From positions 1 to 64,000 of the forward strand of contig CAZYAO010000002.1 of the NCBI GenBank assembly GCA_964645715.1: a stretch of 64,000 nt of DNA, in the 5' to 3' direction. The DNA comes from JAUMBM01 sp964645715. Lineage in GTDB: Bacteria; Bacteroidota; Bacteroidia; Chitinophagales; Saprospiraceae. Position 1 is the first letter of the stretch. Every line of letters begins with the position of its first letter. The notes under the pieces were generated by a model. It worked only from the letters and a program-made list of their open reading frames with translations. It searched no databases and was not told the DNA's origin. The translations under genes were made by a program, and so were the position numbers. Shown in pieces: positions 1-8,676 of the stretch.

Positions 1-59
1 TGTACCCCTGCAGCCGGGAGATTTTTGAGAAGACGTACGACTGGTTGGAGGAGGAATGA
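1..59 (+). CDS. C-terminal fragment of an unrecognised protein
   Basis: From base 3 an open frame runs to a TGA at 57-59 and encodes a short acidic tail ending in DWLEEE. The rest of the gene lies left of the window. It would converge on the minus-strand gene whose stop lies at 75. No family can be assigned from 18 residues. The main doubt is that such a short open frame can occur by chance, but the convergent, closely packed arrangement fits a real gene end. Confidence 0.35.
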   Translation, partial: YPCSREIFEKTYDWLEEE

Positions 60-74
60 GAGGAGCGTGGCGCT

Positions 75-938
75 TCAGTCATCAATCTCCAGTTCGTTGC
101 GCATGATTTTGGCTTGCAGACTTTCAAAAAACACGTCTTCTTCGTGCTGTTGTAGTTCTTCCGGGGTTATTTTGTCGCCAGTGTTTGGGGGGTAGTGGCT
201 CTCGTCATAGGTATAGATGGTCCAGCTGTTCCAGTGATACTCGAGCGCAGTGAGACTTTCGACCCAATCGCCGGAGTTCATGTAGATAACTTTGTGCTGA
301 TCGACTTGCTGGGCACGCATCTGGGGCTGGTGGATATGACCGCAGATGACATAATCATAGGCCTGTTCGGCTGCCAGTTCAATGGCAGTGGTTTCAAAAT
401 CACTGATAAATTTGACGGCCTCTTTAACGGAGGATTTTATTTTTTTGGCAAAAGACATACGCGGCTTGCCCATCAGGTCGCGTATTTTGTTGATAAACCG
501 GTTGAGCAGTATGAGGTAATCATAGCCTTTACCACCCAGCTTGGCCACCCAGGCTGAGTAGCGAATGGAAGCGTCAAATACATCCCCGTGGAATATCCAG
601 TATCGCTTTCCCTTGAGCTGCAATACCAGTTTGTCGCGCAGAAAGAGATTGCCAGAGGAGAAATCGGAATAGCTTCTGAGGGCATCATCGTGGTTGCCAG
701 TGATGTAATAGACCTTGACACCCTTGGCAGCCATTTTGAGTACCTGCTGCAGCACCATCATGTGCTCCCGGGGAAAGTAGCTCTTGCGGAACTGCCACAT
801 GTCGATGAAATCGCCATTGAGGATGAGGACTTCAGGTCTGACAGACCTCAAGTACTGGAGCAGCTCCCGGGCATGGCAACCGTAGGTGCCGAGGTGGACA
901 TCGGAGATGATGACCATGTCAAGTTCTCGCTTTGTCAT
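75..938 (-). CDS. plcP: Calcineurin-like metallophosphoesterase, probable PlcP-type phospholipase C (LpxH-like fold)
   Basis: A 287-residue metallophosphoesterase. The metal-binding motifs are visible in order: DVHLG (13-17), NGDFID (41-46), GNHD (81-84), HGDVFD (117-122), GHIHQP (200-205) and NSGDWVES (221-228). Such proteins are often labelled UDP-2,3-diacylglucosamine diphosphatase, but the same subfamily holds PlcP, which removes phospholipid head groups to release diacylglycerol during phosphate starvation. The position directly behind btaA and btaB favours PlcP; that assignment is inference. The start at 938 was chosen because it lies 4 bases past the btaB stop; a longer frame reaches 1094 but its first 52 residues overlap btaB and lack family character. 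A lipid A role remains possible. Confidence 0.75.
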   Translation of the reverse strand: MTKRELDMVIISDVHLGTYGCHARELLQYLRSVRPEVLILNGDFIDMWQFRKSYFPREHMMVLQQVLKMAAKGVKVYYITGNHDDALRSYSDFSSGNLFLRDKLVLQLKGKRYWIFHGDVFDASIRYSAWVAKLGGKGYDYLILLNRFINKIRDLMGKPRMSFAKKIKSSVKEAVKFISDFETTAIELAAEQAYDYVICGHIHQPQMRAQQVDQHKVIYMNSGDWVESLTALEYHWNSWTIYTYDESHYPPNTGDKITPEELQQHEEDVFFESLQAKIMRNELEIDD

Positions 939-942
939 GAGC

Positions 943-1605
943 TTATGTCGTATGCGGATGGGCGGCCTGCGCGGGTTTTTTTCCCACAAAAAGCATATAC
1001 TGCCATGTGCCCAGGTAGGCGGAGCGAACGGCCGTGTAATGAGGTATAAAACGCGTATGCAATATCGGCAGCAGGTGTGCATCCATGCGTACATGATGAC
1101 CTTGCATGTGCTTTTTGAAGACCGGCAGCTTGCTATCGTGAAAATCGACTACAGCGATGATGCCACCCGGGCGCAAGTCTTGCCAGGCCTGCCCGATGAG
1201 TTCTTCCCACTGGGGGTTGATCATGGTGAGGGCATAGGAAAAGAGGACAAAATCCAGCTTGCCCGTCCAATCGTAGGTGCCACTACCGTAGGCTTGTTTG
1301 CGGACTTGCACCTGCGGGAAAGAGCGCGTTTGCCGTGCGGCAATGCGGAGCATATCGTCAGAAACATCGAGGCCCGTGAGTTGAGCCTTGGGGAAACAGT
1401 AGGAAAGGTAGCGCAGGTTGTAGCCTGTACCACAGCCGACCTCCAGCCCGGTGAAAGGCTGTTGCAGGTCAAAAGGCAGCTTATGGATGAGCGACTCCCG
1501 GCCAAACAGGAATGCCCAGCGACTGAGATTGTAGATGCGCGACTGAAAGCGGTAGTAGGTTTGCATGCGCGATACCTGCTCCTGATAACTGGCTTGCTGT
1601 AGCAT
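943..1605 (-). CDS. btaB: SAM-dependent N-methyltransferase, BtaB-like
   Basis: A 220-residue class I methyltransferase with the SAM-binding motif EVGCGTGYN at about residues 55-63 and a following acidic LTGLDVS strand end. The N-terminal RIYNLSRWAFLFGR segment resembles BtaB, which methylates the amino group of diacylglyceryl-homoserine three times to give the betaine lipid DGTS. It sits 21 bases behind the btaA-like gene and is followed after 4 bases by the phosphoesterase, so the three are almost certainly co-transcribed. The family is clear; the lipid substrate is inferred from the neighbour. Confidence 0.8.
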   Translation of the reverse strand: MLQQASYQEQVSRMQTYYRFQSRIYNLSRWAFLFGRESLIHKLPFDLQQPFTGLEVGCGTGYNLRYLSYCFPKAQLTGLDVSDDMLRIAARQTRSFPQVQVRKQAYGSGTYDWTGKLDFVLFSYALTMINPQWEELIGQAWQDLRPGGIIAVVDFHDSKLPVFKKHMQGHHVRMDAHLLPILHTRFIPHYTAVRSAYLGTWQYMLFVGKKPAQAAHPHTT

Positions 1606-1626
1606 AACTGACGGATTGATAATAAC

Positions 1627-2784
1627 TTACTGTACGATACCCAAATAAGTACTGAGGTAGGTACCTACGCGATCCTGCTGGTGGACGGCATCCCATTCGT
1701 CCTTTTCAAAGCGAACAGCCGCGGTGACGAAGTCGGGAAAAAAGTCAACCTGCTCTGCCGCTGAGCGAAGCAGGATTCGGGTTCCCGGCCTGCTATTGGT
1801 CAGTATGAGACGCCATTCTTCTTCCAGTGCGGGGAGGTCGTTGTCTGCAAGCCAGTCTTGGTGGTCGAGTAGTATAAAGTGGGAGTAGCTGCCAGGATTT
1901 TCCTGCAGAAAGGTACTTATGGTGGTTGTGTGCGTACTGATATTGGCGCTGCGGCTTCGGAGTGTATTAAAGTGTTGTGGCAGCAGGTAGTTGGGCGCAC
2001 AGTCGGGGGTATAGCCTCCGTTAAAATAGAGCTGGTAAAAGTAATTATCGCGGATGGGGAGGCGGGTAAAAACGTTGCGCAGGCAGTGGCGGGCAAATCC
2101 TGCCACCCCGTCGCGGTAGTTATTTTTAAACAACAACTGCTGGCTTCTCGGGACACCCAACAGGCAGAGTGTCAAGTGCTGCCGAAGGGCCCAGCTGACG
2201 AGCTGACTCAGCAATTTTTCTTCTACGGCATAGTATAGTTCGCGTTGTTGTTGCAGGTCTGCTGCATGGAAAAGCTGTTCGACCTTGCTGTACAGCCGGG
2301 GACGGGTGCGCAAATACTGCGTGAGCAGCCATGCAAAAAGGCCGGAGGTGCCGTAGTAGTAAAAAGAGCGGCGCAGGCCGTCGGGGCGAAAAAAATGAAG
2401 GTGCTCATCCCAATACTGTTGGGCATAATCGGGCAGCTTTGCACGTATCGATTGCTGATACAACTGGTCGATCTGTGCATAGGAACCCACACCAAATACC
2501 TGCCACAGCTGCTCGTAGTCACCGTTTTCAAACAGAGCAAGCTTGAGTGCGAGCAGAGCATTCTGCCGCGGATTCATGTCCACACAGTGGATGTGCTGCG
2601 GTTGGTCAAGCAGGTAATCGAGGGCGTTGCAACCAGCGCTGGTGATCATCACAACCCGGCTATCGGTGTCAAACTGCAGGAGCTGGCGATCACAGCGGGG
2701 GTCTTCCCAGCAGGTATTATATATCAACTGACGCTGATGAACGCGGCTGAATACCCAGTCGCTCAGGTGGTGAACGTATTGCAC
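1627..2784 (-). CDS. btaA: BtaA-like S-adenosylmethionine:diacylglycerol 3-amino-3-carboxypropyltransferase (DUF3419)
   Basis: A 385-residue DUF3419 protein. Characteristic segments are LIYNTCWEDP (20-29), ITSAGCNALDYLL (47-59) and VDMNPRQNALLALK (68-81), the last being the SAM-binding region of BtaA. BtaA moves the 3-amino-3-carboxypropyl group of SAM onto diacylglycerol to form diacylglyceryl-homoserine. It is the first gene of the minus-strand set btaA-btaB-plcP. The upstream region to 2958 is AT-rich; I see no clear promoter match and cannot recognise a Pho-type box. Length is in the usual range for the family. Confidence in the family is high. Confidence 0.85.
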   Translation of the reverse strand: MQYVHHLSDWVFSRVHQRQLIYNTCWEDPRCDRQLLQFDTDSRVVMITSAGCNALDYLLDQPQHIHCVDMNPRQNALLALKLALFENGDYEQLWQVFGVGSYAQIDQLYQQSIRAKLPDYAQQYWDEHLHFFRPDGLRRSFYYYGTSGLFAWLLTQYLRTRPRLYSKVEQLFHAADLQQQRELYYAVEEKLLSQLVSWALRQHLTLCLLGVPRSQQLLFKNNYRDGVAGFARHCLRNVFTRLPIRDNYFYQLYFNGGYTPDCAPNYLLPQHFNTLRSRSANISTHTTTISTFLQENPGSYSHFILLDHQDWLADNDLPALEEEWRLILTNSRPGTRILLRSAAEQVDFFPDFVTAAVRFEKDEWDAVHQQDRVGTYLSTYLGIVQ

Positions 2785-2958
2785 GGCAGTGTGTATTTTG
2801 TTTTGACTAGTGAAGACAAAGTTGTTACTGCCATCTAAACTGCAGATTAAAGGAATGTGATTTATAAGTTATTTATCATCAGTTATTTGGTGTAAAAATT
2901 TCTTGTTTAGTGGTTGTAGCGTTAAGTTTTTGTAAAAAGGCAGTTCTTTATTTATTTT

Positions 2959-2987
2959 TATCGTAATATTGCAATAAAGTAAATTTG
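2959..2987 (+). promoter_or_regulatory. Promoter with overlapping palindromic operator for the ars genes
   Basis: TAAATTTG at 2980-2987 matches the Bacteroidota -7 element TAnnTTTG. Directly upstream, 2959-2976 forms an 18-base imperfect palindrome (TATCGTAAT / ATTGCAATA, 7 of 9 pairs) with a perfect core TATTGCAATA at 2967-2976. A repressor bound there would cover the space between the promoter elements. An ArsR-type repressor is the natural candidate, but no arsR gene is in the window. Confidence 0.55.
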
Positions 2988-3032
2988 CTTTTTGCTAATG
3001 CTTTTCAAAAAGCTGAATCAATACGAAAGACT

Positions 3033-3647
3033 ATGTTGGATAGTATCAAGCACAATATTGACAACTGGGGGAAGTATATGCCTGATGCAGATCGCCTGCG
3101 CATGCTGGAGGCCATCCGCGTGTATGTACAGACAAAGCTGGACAAGGGAGAGGAGGTTCGGCTTCATTTCATTTGTACGCACAACTCCCGGCGAAGCCAA
3201 TTGGCGCAAGTATGGGGGCAAGTAGCGGCCTCCTATTATGGCGTGCCGGTTACTTGTTACAGCGGAGGTGTGGAGGTCACTTCCTGCAATGAACGTACAA
3301 TAGCATCGCTGCGGCGCTCGGGCTTTTTGATTAGGCATACGGGCGATGTAAACCCTGTTTATTATATACAGTACAGCGAGGACGCACCCCCGATTGCCTG
3401 TTTTTCCAAAAAATACAACGACTCTTCCAACCCTGCGGAAGGTTTTGCCGCTATAATGACCTGTGACCATGCTGATGAGCACTGCCCCTACATACCGGGT
3501 GCTGACGCGAGGTTTCCGCTGAGGTATGAAGATCCCAAAGCATACGATGACCAGGCGGAGGAGGCAGTCCGCTACGATCTGTGTTCGCAACAGATTGGCG
3601 GTGAATTGTTCTATTTGTTTTCGCAACTACAAGTTAAAAGATCATGA
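3033..3647 (+). CDS. arsC: Arsenate reductase-like low-molecular-weight phosphatase family protein
   Basis: A 204-residue protein with the CX5R active-site loop CTHNSRRS at 48-55, the P-loop of thioredoxin-type arsenate reductases and low-molecular-weight tyrosine phosphatases. The following ACR3 gene overlaps it by 4 bases, which supports arsenate reduction to arsenite coupled to efflux. The start at 3033 is preferred over the in-frame ATG at 2985, because the -7 box at 2980-2987 overlaps that earlier codon. The C-terminal part carries further cysteines (about 143-155, CFSKK, MTCDHADEHCPY) that could relay electrons. The long form of this family is common in Bacteroidota. Confidence 0.85.
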   Translation: MLDSIKHNIDNWGKYMPDADRLRMLEAIRVYVQTKLDKGEEVRLHFICTHNSRRSQLAQVWGQVAASYYGVPVTCYSGGVEVTSCNERTIASLRRSGFLIRHTGDVNPVYYIQYSEDAPPIACFSKKYNDSSNPAEGFAAIMTCDHADEHCPYIPGADARFPLRYEDPKAYDDQAEEAVRYDLCSQQIGGELFYLFSQLQVKRS

Positions 3648-4681
3648 GAAAGCTAAATTTCCTGGATCGCTATCTGACGGTCTGGATCTTTGTAGCCATG
3701 CTGGTGGGGGTTGGTATAGGCTATTTTTTTCCGTCTGTAGCTGCATGGATCGAGTCATTGCGCAGCGGCACAACGAATATACCGATTGCTATTGGGTTGA
3801 TTGTAATGATGTATCCGCCGCTGGCGAAGGTCAACTACGCCCTTTTACCAAAAGTATTCAGGGACGTAAAGATGCTCGGGCTTTCATTGGTACTCAACTG
3901 GATTGTGGGGCCACTGCTCATGTTTTCACTGGCCTTGCTTTTTTTGCAGGATTATCCTGAATACTTGGTCGGACTCATTTTGATAGGGCTGGCGCGTTGC
4001 ATAGCCATGGTGCTGGTCTGGAATGATCTGGCGGAAGGAAGCAGCGAATATGCTGCCGGGCTGGTAGCACTCAACAGTATTTTTCAGGTATTTGCCTACA
4101 GCTTTTATGCCTGGCTTTTCATCACCAAGTTGCCACCGCTGTTTGGTTTTCCGGGGGCCATTGTGGAGATCAGCATCATGACCATTGCCAGTAGTGTGGC
4201 TATTTACTTGGGATTACCTTTTTTGCTGGGTTACCTATCGAGAACAATTCTGACAGCGCTCGAGGGGGAAAAATGGTATCAGGAAGCTTTTATTGCCCGT
4301 ATATCACCCCTGACACTGGTAGCTTTATTGTTTACAATAGTGGTTATGTTTTCCCTCAAAGGCGAAGCAATTGTGCGGATTCCACTGGATGTGGTGCGCA
4401 TTGCCGTGCCGTTATTGCTGTATTTTGTGGGTATGTTTTTCATCGGTTTTTTTGTGAGCCGGGCGCTGGGAGCACCCTACGACAAGAACGTATCTATTGC
4501 ATTTACCGCCGCCGGGAATAATTTTGAACTGGCCATAGCCGTAGCCATAGCTGTTTTTGGGCTCAATAGCGGTCAGGCATTCGCAGGGGTAATCGGTCCG
4601 CTGGTGGAAGTACCTGCTCTGTTGTTGTTGGTGAAAGTATCTTTTGCCGCTCGTGACAGGTTCTATGGGAAGAGGGTGTAG
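3644..4681 (+). CDS. acr3: ACR3-family arsenite efflux permease
   Basis: A 345-residue, roughly ten-helix membrane protein of the bile/arsenite/riboflavin transporter superfamily. The segment GLARCIAMVLVWNDLAEG places a conserved cysteine at about 119, the residue needed for arsenite transport in ACR3 proteins. The start codon overlaps the arsC stop as ATGA, implying translational coupling. It exports arsenite produced by the upstream reductase. Length and motif match the family; confidence is high. Confidence 0.92.
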   Translation: MRKLNFLDRYLTVWIFVAMLVGVGIGYFFPSVAAWIESLRSGTTNIPIAIGLIVMMYPPLAKVNYALLPKVFRDVKMLGLSLVLNWIVGPLLMFSLALLFLQDYPEYLVGLILIGLARCIAMVLVWNDLAEGSSEYAAGLVALNSIFQVFAYSFYAWLFITKLPPLFGFPGAIVEISIMTIASSVAIYLGLPFLLGYLSRTILTALEGEKWYQEAFIARISPLTLVALLFTIVVMFSLKGEAIVRIPLDVVRIAVPLLLYFVGMFFIGFFVSRALGAPYDKNVSIAFTAAGNNFELAIAVAIAVFGLNSGQAFAGVIGPLVEVPALLLLVKVSFAARDRFYGKRV

Positions 4682-5299
4682 ACCTTGCATTTTCCAGGCA
4701 GCTAGCATTGCAGGAGTAGGTTGGCCTTTGCACCGGCGGGGACCAGCTTGAAAATTCGCTGAAAATGTAACTACATGACATCAAGCGGTAACCTTCCCCT
4801 AACAATTTCTTCAACATAATTTAATGTGCGTAAGGCAGTGTAGGGAAATACAAGCTGTAGCTTCGTGCAGTCAAAGTGTGTGGTACAATCTTTGGTCTTC
4901 AAGGCTTTGCTTTTGCTGCCTTACACGATAAAATCAGGGTATGTTAGCCCTTCCTTTTAAAATCCTGCCAGCTTTTTACCTGCCGATACCAATTGTTGTT
5001 TTCTGTATTTTCCTTTTTTCTGGTTTATGAAACTGCCGCTCCGACAGCTCGGGGCGGTTTTTTTGTGAAAGAGAGCAAAGAGGCGCCTTTTTTTGCATGC
5101 TTTGTTGTAGCTGCGGGAAGAAAAAGAAAAAAAATAGATGTATCTACAATTAATTTGTAAGTTTACACAACTTTGGTAAAACACGAAGAGTTATTGTTAA
5201 AAAAACAAGCAGATGGCTTTGCGCTGAATAAACCACAGCCATAGCCAAAATAATCACACGTACCTGACTTTGCACAAGTTGGGGGTAGCCAACAGAGCG
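4682..5299. other. Gene-free region of about 620 bases
   Basis: No open frame here has protein-like character. It contains a likely terminator hairpin at 5031-5064 and several A/T tracts near 5100-5170. The distance from the acr3 stop to the hairpin (about 350 bases) leaves room for an untranslated or small RNA, but I see no structure that supports one. Confidence 0.5.
5031..5064 (+). terminator. Probable intrinsic terminator
   Basis: AACTGCC pairs with GGCGGTT (one T-G wobble) and is followed by a run of T up to 5064. It would end transcription running rightward from the ars genes. Confidence 0.5.
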
Positions 5300-6184
5300 A
5301 TGAACCGGAGAAAATTTGTAAAAACCGCAGCAGTTGCTGGCATCACAGGAAGTATGGCAAGTTTAGCAGCTTTACACAAGCTCACAGAACCACTGGAGCA
5401 TACGGCGCGGATGCCGGTACTCTTTCTTGGGCACGGCAGTCCCATGAATGCTATTGAAGAGAATGAATTCGTGCAAGGATTTCGGGCGCGTTCGGCCGAA
5501 ATCCGGAAACCGAGTGCTATTCTTTGTATATCAGCTCACTGGGAGACAAGGGGTACTTATGTGACTGCCATGGAAAAGCCGCGTACTATCCATGATTTTG
5601 GCGGTTTTCCGCCGGAATTATTTGCAGTACAATACCCTGCACCGGGTAGTCCGGCACTGGCCAAAGAGACCCAGCAGTTGGTGCAGCTGGCACAGATAGG
5701 ACTTGACCATCAATGGGGGCTCGACCATGGTGCCTGGTCGGTAATCAAGCATCTTTATCCGCAAGCGGATGTACCCGTGATACAACTGAGTCTGGACTAC
5801 ACCAAGCCTCCGCAATACCATTATGATCTTGCTAAGCAGCTGGCGCAGCTGCGCGATAAGGGGGTGCTGATTGTAGGCAGCGGCAATATGGTGCACAATC
5901 TGGGACTGGTAGCCTGGAATCGCCTCAATGATATCGGTTATGCTTATGACTGGGCACTGGAGGCGGGCAGCAAAATGAGGGCTTACATAGAGGACGGCAA
6001 CCATCAGGCATTAATCAACTATAGTGCCCAAGGCGATGCTTTCCGGCTGGCTATTCCTTCACCAGAGCACTACCTGCCACTGCTGTACAGCCTTGCACTC
6101 AAGGGCGACCGGGACGAAGTGAGCCTTTTCAACGACAAAGCGCTGGCGGGTTCGCTCACCATGACTTCTGTACAGATTGGCTAG
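5300..6184 (+). CDS. LigB-family extradiol dioxygenase (4,5-DOPA dioxygenase-like) with Tat-type leader
   Basis: A 294-residue protein of the class III extradiol ring-cleavage dioxygenase family, similar to YgiD/DODA. The N-terminus MNRRKFVKTAAVAGITG is a twin-arginine leader, so export through Tat is likely. The catalytic domain starts at PVLFLGHGSPMNA (39-51), where the histidine is an iron/zinc ligand, and includes CISAHWET and the GSGNMVHNLG segment. The start at 5300 gives the clean Tat leader; an upstream ATG at 5270 adds ten residues with no signal features. It stands alone, so the aromatic substrate is unknown. Confidence 0.82.
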   Translation: MNRRKFVKTAAVAGITGSMASLAALHKLTEPLEHTARMPVLFLGHGSPMNAIEENEFVQGFRARSAEIRKPSAILCISAHWETRGTYVTAMEKPRTIHDFGGFPPELFAVQYPAPGSPALAKETQQLVQLAQIGLDHQWGLDHGAWSVIKHLYPQADVPVIQLSLDYTKPPQYHYDLAKQLAQLRDKGVLIVGSGNMVHNLGLVAWNRLNDIGYAYDWALEAGSKMRAYIEDGNHQALINYSAQGDAFRLAIPSPEHYLPLLYSLALKGDRDEVSLFNDKALAGSLTMTSVQIG

Positions 6185-6244
6185 AGTATACAGGCTGTAA
6201 AAAAGGCAGCCAAATCATTGTGCTACAGTGTCTTCAGGATGCGC

Positions 6245-6266
6245 TTTGGTGGTGCCGGCCGCCAAA
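6245..6266. repeat. Intergenic palindrome, GGCGG family
   Basis: TTTGGTGG at 6245-6252 pairs with CCGCCAAA at 6259-6266 across a six-base loop, with one T-G wobble. It lies about 60 bases behind the dioxygenase stop and has no T-tract. It shares the TTTGG-GG/CCGCCAAA inner stem with other palindromes in this window. Confidence 0.5.
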
Positions 6267-6323
6267 ACGTATCCTGAGATAATCTCATTTTTGTTCCGAC
6301 TGGCATATTTGGCTGTTTTTCTG

Positions 6324-6331
6324 TATTTTTG
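6324..6331 (+). promoter_or_regulatory. Possible -7 promoter element
   Basis: TATTTTTG matches TAnnTTTG, 62 bases ahead of the DUF2911 gene. No well-spaced -33 element is evident, so this is a weak call. Confidence 0.35.
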
Positions 6332-6392
6332 GTGACAATAAGTAGTGAAGAGGAATCGCTTTATTGTCTAATCATCTAAAAAACATCTCACT

Positions 6393-7289
6393 ATGTGGCA
6401 GGGAACAAAGCTTTTCAGCTGGATATCGTTGCTATTTGTTATAGTCTACTCGTCAGGAGTTTACGGGCAGGCAGAGGTTGCGCTGCCGCGCATGAGTCCC
6501 TCTGCACGCGTTACCTTTTCCATTGGTTTTACGGAGATCGATATTAGTTACTCCAGCCCCGCGGTCAGGAACAGGGCGGTGTGGGGCAATATAGTACCTT
6601 ACAACCAGCTATGGCGTGCGGGGGCCAACGAGGCCACGGTTATTACCTTTAGCGAGGACGTCAAAATAAATGACCAGCTGCTGGCTGCTGGGAGTTACTC
6701 CTTCTTTGTCATTCCTCATCGCGATGGTTTCTGGACAGCCATCTTCAACAGTGATGTAGATCAGTGGGGTGTCAGGCGGTACGATGAATCCAAAGATGTG
6801 CTGCGGGTAAAAGCGCCGGTGGATACCCTCTGCGATCGCGAAGAGCGCCTGCACTACTACATTTCTGACAATTCGCTGGATGAGGGAAGCTTGTGCCTTC
6901 GCTGGGAGCACAGGCAGATGTGTCTGAATGTCAGTACTTTTCTGGAGGAGCGGCTGCGGGAAAAAATTTCGGAAGCCAACAGCGAGCTGCCGCCTGCAAG
7001 TACCTGGATGACCTTTGCGGAGGTGGCAGAATTCCTCTCTTCATCGCCCCGGTATCTGGACTGGGCGTTGTCTTTTGCGCTGGAGTCAACGGCGCGCTAT
7101 GACGCCTGCCGCAATTGGTGGATCAGGGCACAGATAGAGGCCCGCAAGGGGGATTATCCTACTGCGATTAAGAGTGCTACCCGATCGCTTGATTCGGGTA
7201 AATCAACTGCTGATGATGCTTTTTACAACAACCAGCAGCAGATTATCCGGGAACAGATTAGCGAGTGGTCGCGACATACGAAAAGTTAA
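6393..7289 (+). CDS. DUF2911 domain protein, exported
   Basis: A 298-residue protein with a signal peptide (hydrophobic stretch about 9-24, cleavage near VYGQ). The DUF2911 domain covers about 30-175, with the typical ISYSSPAVRNRAVWG, LWRAGANEATVITF and AGSYSFFVIP segments. The C-terminal third is helical and TPR-like (SALESTARY, ARKGDYPTAIKSATRSLDSG). DUF2911 proteins are frequent in Bacteroidota and have no established function. It stands alone. The domain call is solid; the role is unknown. Confidence 0.8.
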   Translation: MWQGTKLFSWISLLFVIVYSSGVYGQAEVALPRMSPSARVTFSIGFTEIDISYSSPAVRNRAVWGNIVPYNQLWRAGANEATVITFSEDVKINDQLLAAGSYSFFVIPHRDGFWTAIFNSDVDQWGVRRYDESKDVLRVKAPVDTLCDREERLHYYISDNSLDEGSLCLRWEHRQMCLNVSTFLEERLREKISEANSELPPASTWMTFAEVAEFLSSSPRYLDWALSFALESTARYDACRNWWIRAQIEARKGDYPTAIKSATRSLDSGKSTADDAFYNNQQQIIREQISEWSRHTKS

Positions 7290-7397
7290 GACAGACTGAG
7301 CGTATTTTCCTACGTGTAAAAATGCTTAGTCACGGCCAGTGTAGGCGTAGTGACCAGACTGCTTGCCTTTGCAGAAAACATAAAACAGGTTACAGAT

Positions 7398-8618
7398 ATG
7401 GCGGAAAGAATGTACGATGTAGTTGTGTGGGGCGCATCAGGCTTCACCGGGCGGTTGGTAGCTGCCTATTTGTACCAGCAGTATGGCACGGATAAGACCC
7501 TTCGCTGGGCGGCAGCAGGCCGCAGCCGCGAAAAACTGGCAGCAGTGCTGCAACAGCTGGGATGTCCGGAGGTGCCTGTGCTGATAGCCGACAGCAACAA
7601 CCTTGCTTCCCTGACAGCGCTTAGCGGGAGTACTCGAGTTGTATGTACAACGGTAGGGCCTTACGGCCGGTACGGAGATTTACTGGTGGAGGCCTGTGTC
7701 AGCACGGCTACACACTACTGCGATCTGTCGGGGGAGGTAAGCTGGATGCGGCGCATGATCGACCGCCACCACCAGGCTGCACAGGCGGCGGGGGTAAAGA
7801 TTGTCCACAGCTGCGGCTTCGACTCGGTACCTTCTGACATGGGCGTGTTTTTTCTGCAGCAGCAGGCGCTCGCCCGCTGGGGCGGGTATGCGGTGAAAAT
7901 CAGCGGACGTGTGAAGGCTGCTAAAGGAGGGTTTAGTGGGGGGACGTACGCCAGCATGAAGGAGCAGATGCTAGAAGCTGCTGCCGATAAAGATATGCGC
8001 AGGCTGATGGGCAATCCTTACGCCCTAAATCCTGATCCGGCTTACAAAGGGGATGACCGTAAAGATTTGCGGGAGGTAGTTTTTGATAAACAGGCAAAAG
8101 CGTGGATAGGGCCTTTTGTTATGGCAGGTATCAATACCCGCATAGTAAGGCGGAGTCATGCATTGGCTGGGTTTCCTTATGGACCTCATTTTTGTTATGA
8201 TGAGGCTGTGATTACAGGCAAAGGCTGGAAGGGCCGGCTGTCTGGCAACCTGATGTTGCTTGGACTGGGGCTGGTAGCGAGCGCCCGACCCGGATCGATA
8301 GCCGGACGGCTGCTCGACCGGTTTATGCCAAAACCAGGAGAAGGTCCCAGCCCGAAGCAGCAAGAGGAAGGTTACTTCTACCTCGTTTTTTATGGAAAAT
8401 CAGCGGATGGCCGCTGGCTGCGCGTGGATGTCAAGGGGAAGAGAGATCCCGGATATGGGGCCACTTCGCGTATGCTGGCTGAGGCAGCCGTGAGCCTGGC
8501 AAAAGATGAAAATCTGCCGCAGGTAGCGGGTGTTTTGACGCCCTCCATAGCACTGGGGGAGTCGCTTATTGAGCGGCTTGAGCGCCATGCAGATATCCGG
8601 TTTTCTGTGCGGGACTAG
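7398..8618 (+). CDS. Saccharopine dehydrogenase-like NAD(P)-binding protein (trans-acting enoyl reductase type)
   Basis: About 406 residues from the chosen start. A Rossmann motif VVWGASGFTGRLVA occurs within the first 20 residues, followed by the CTTVGPYGRYG and HSCGFDSVPSDMGV segments typical of the saccharopine dehydrogenase-like family that includes mycobacterial trans-acting enoyl reductases. The start at 7398 puts the Rossmann strand close to the N-terminus; an in-frame ATG at 7350 would add 16 residues of no clear character. It stands alone, so the substrate cannot be named; reduction of a lipid-like intermediate is possible. Confidence 0.78.
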   Translation: MAERMYDVVVWGASGFTGRLVAAYLYQQYGTDKTLRWAAAGRSREKLAAVLQQLGCPEVPVLIADSNNLASLTALSGSTRVVCTTVGPYGRYGDLLVEACVSTATHYCDLSGEVSWMRRMIDRHHQAAQAAGVKIVHSCGFDSVPSDMGVFFLQQQALARWGGYAVKISGRVKAAKGGFSGGTYASMKEQMLEAAADKDMRRLMGNPYALNPDPAYKGDDRKDLREVVFDKQAKAWIGPFVMAGINTRIVRRSHALAGFPYGPHFCYDEAVITGKGWKGRLSGNLMLLGLGLVASARPGSIAGRLLDRFMPKPGEGPSPKQQEEGYFYLVFYGKSADGRWLRVDVKGKRDPGYGATSRMLAEAAVSLAKDENLPQVAGVLTPSIALGESLIERLERHADIRFSVRD

Positions 8619-8676
8619 TACAGAAGTGGCCCGGGTACAGAGAGTTGCCAATTTGTTTATACCTATCTAATCTGTC

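Noticed and set aside
886..1602. A 238-codon plus-strand open frame across btaB
   Set aside because: It overlaps the methyltransferase with its intact SAM motif and looks like antisense translation.
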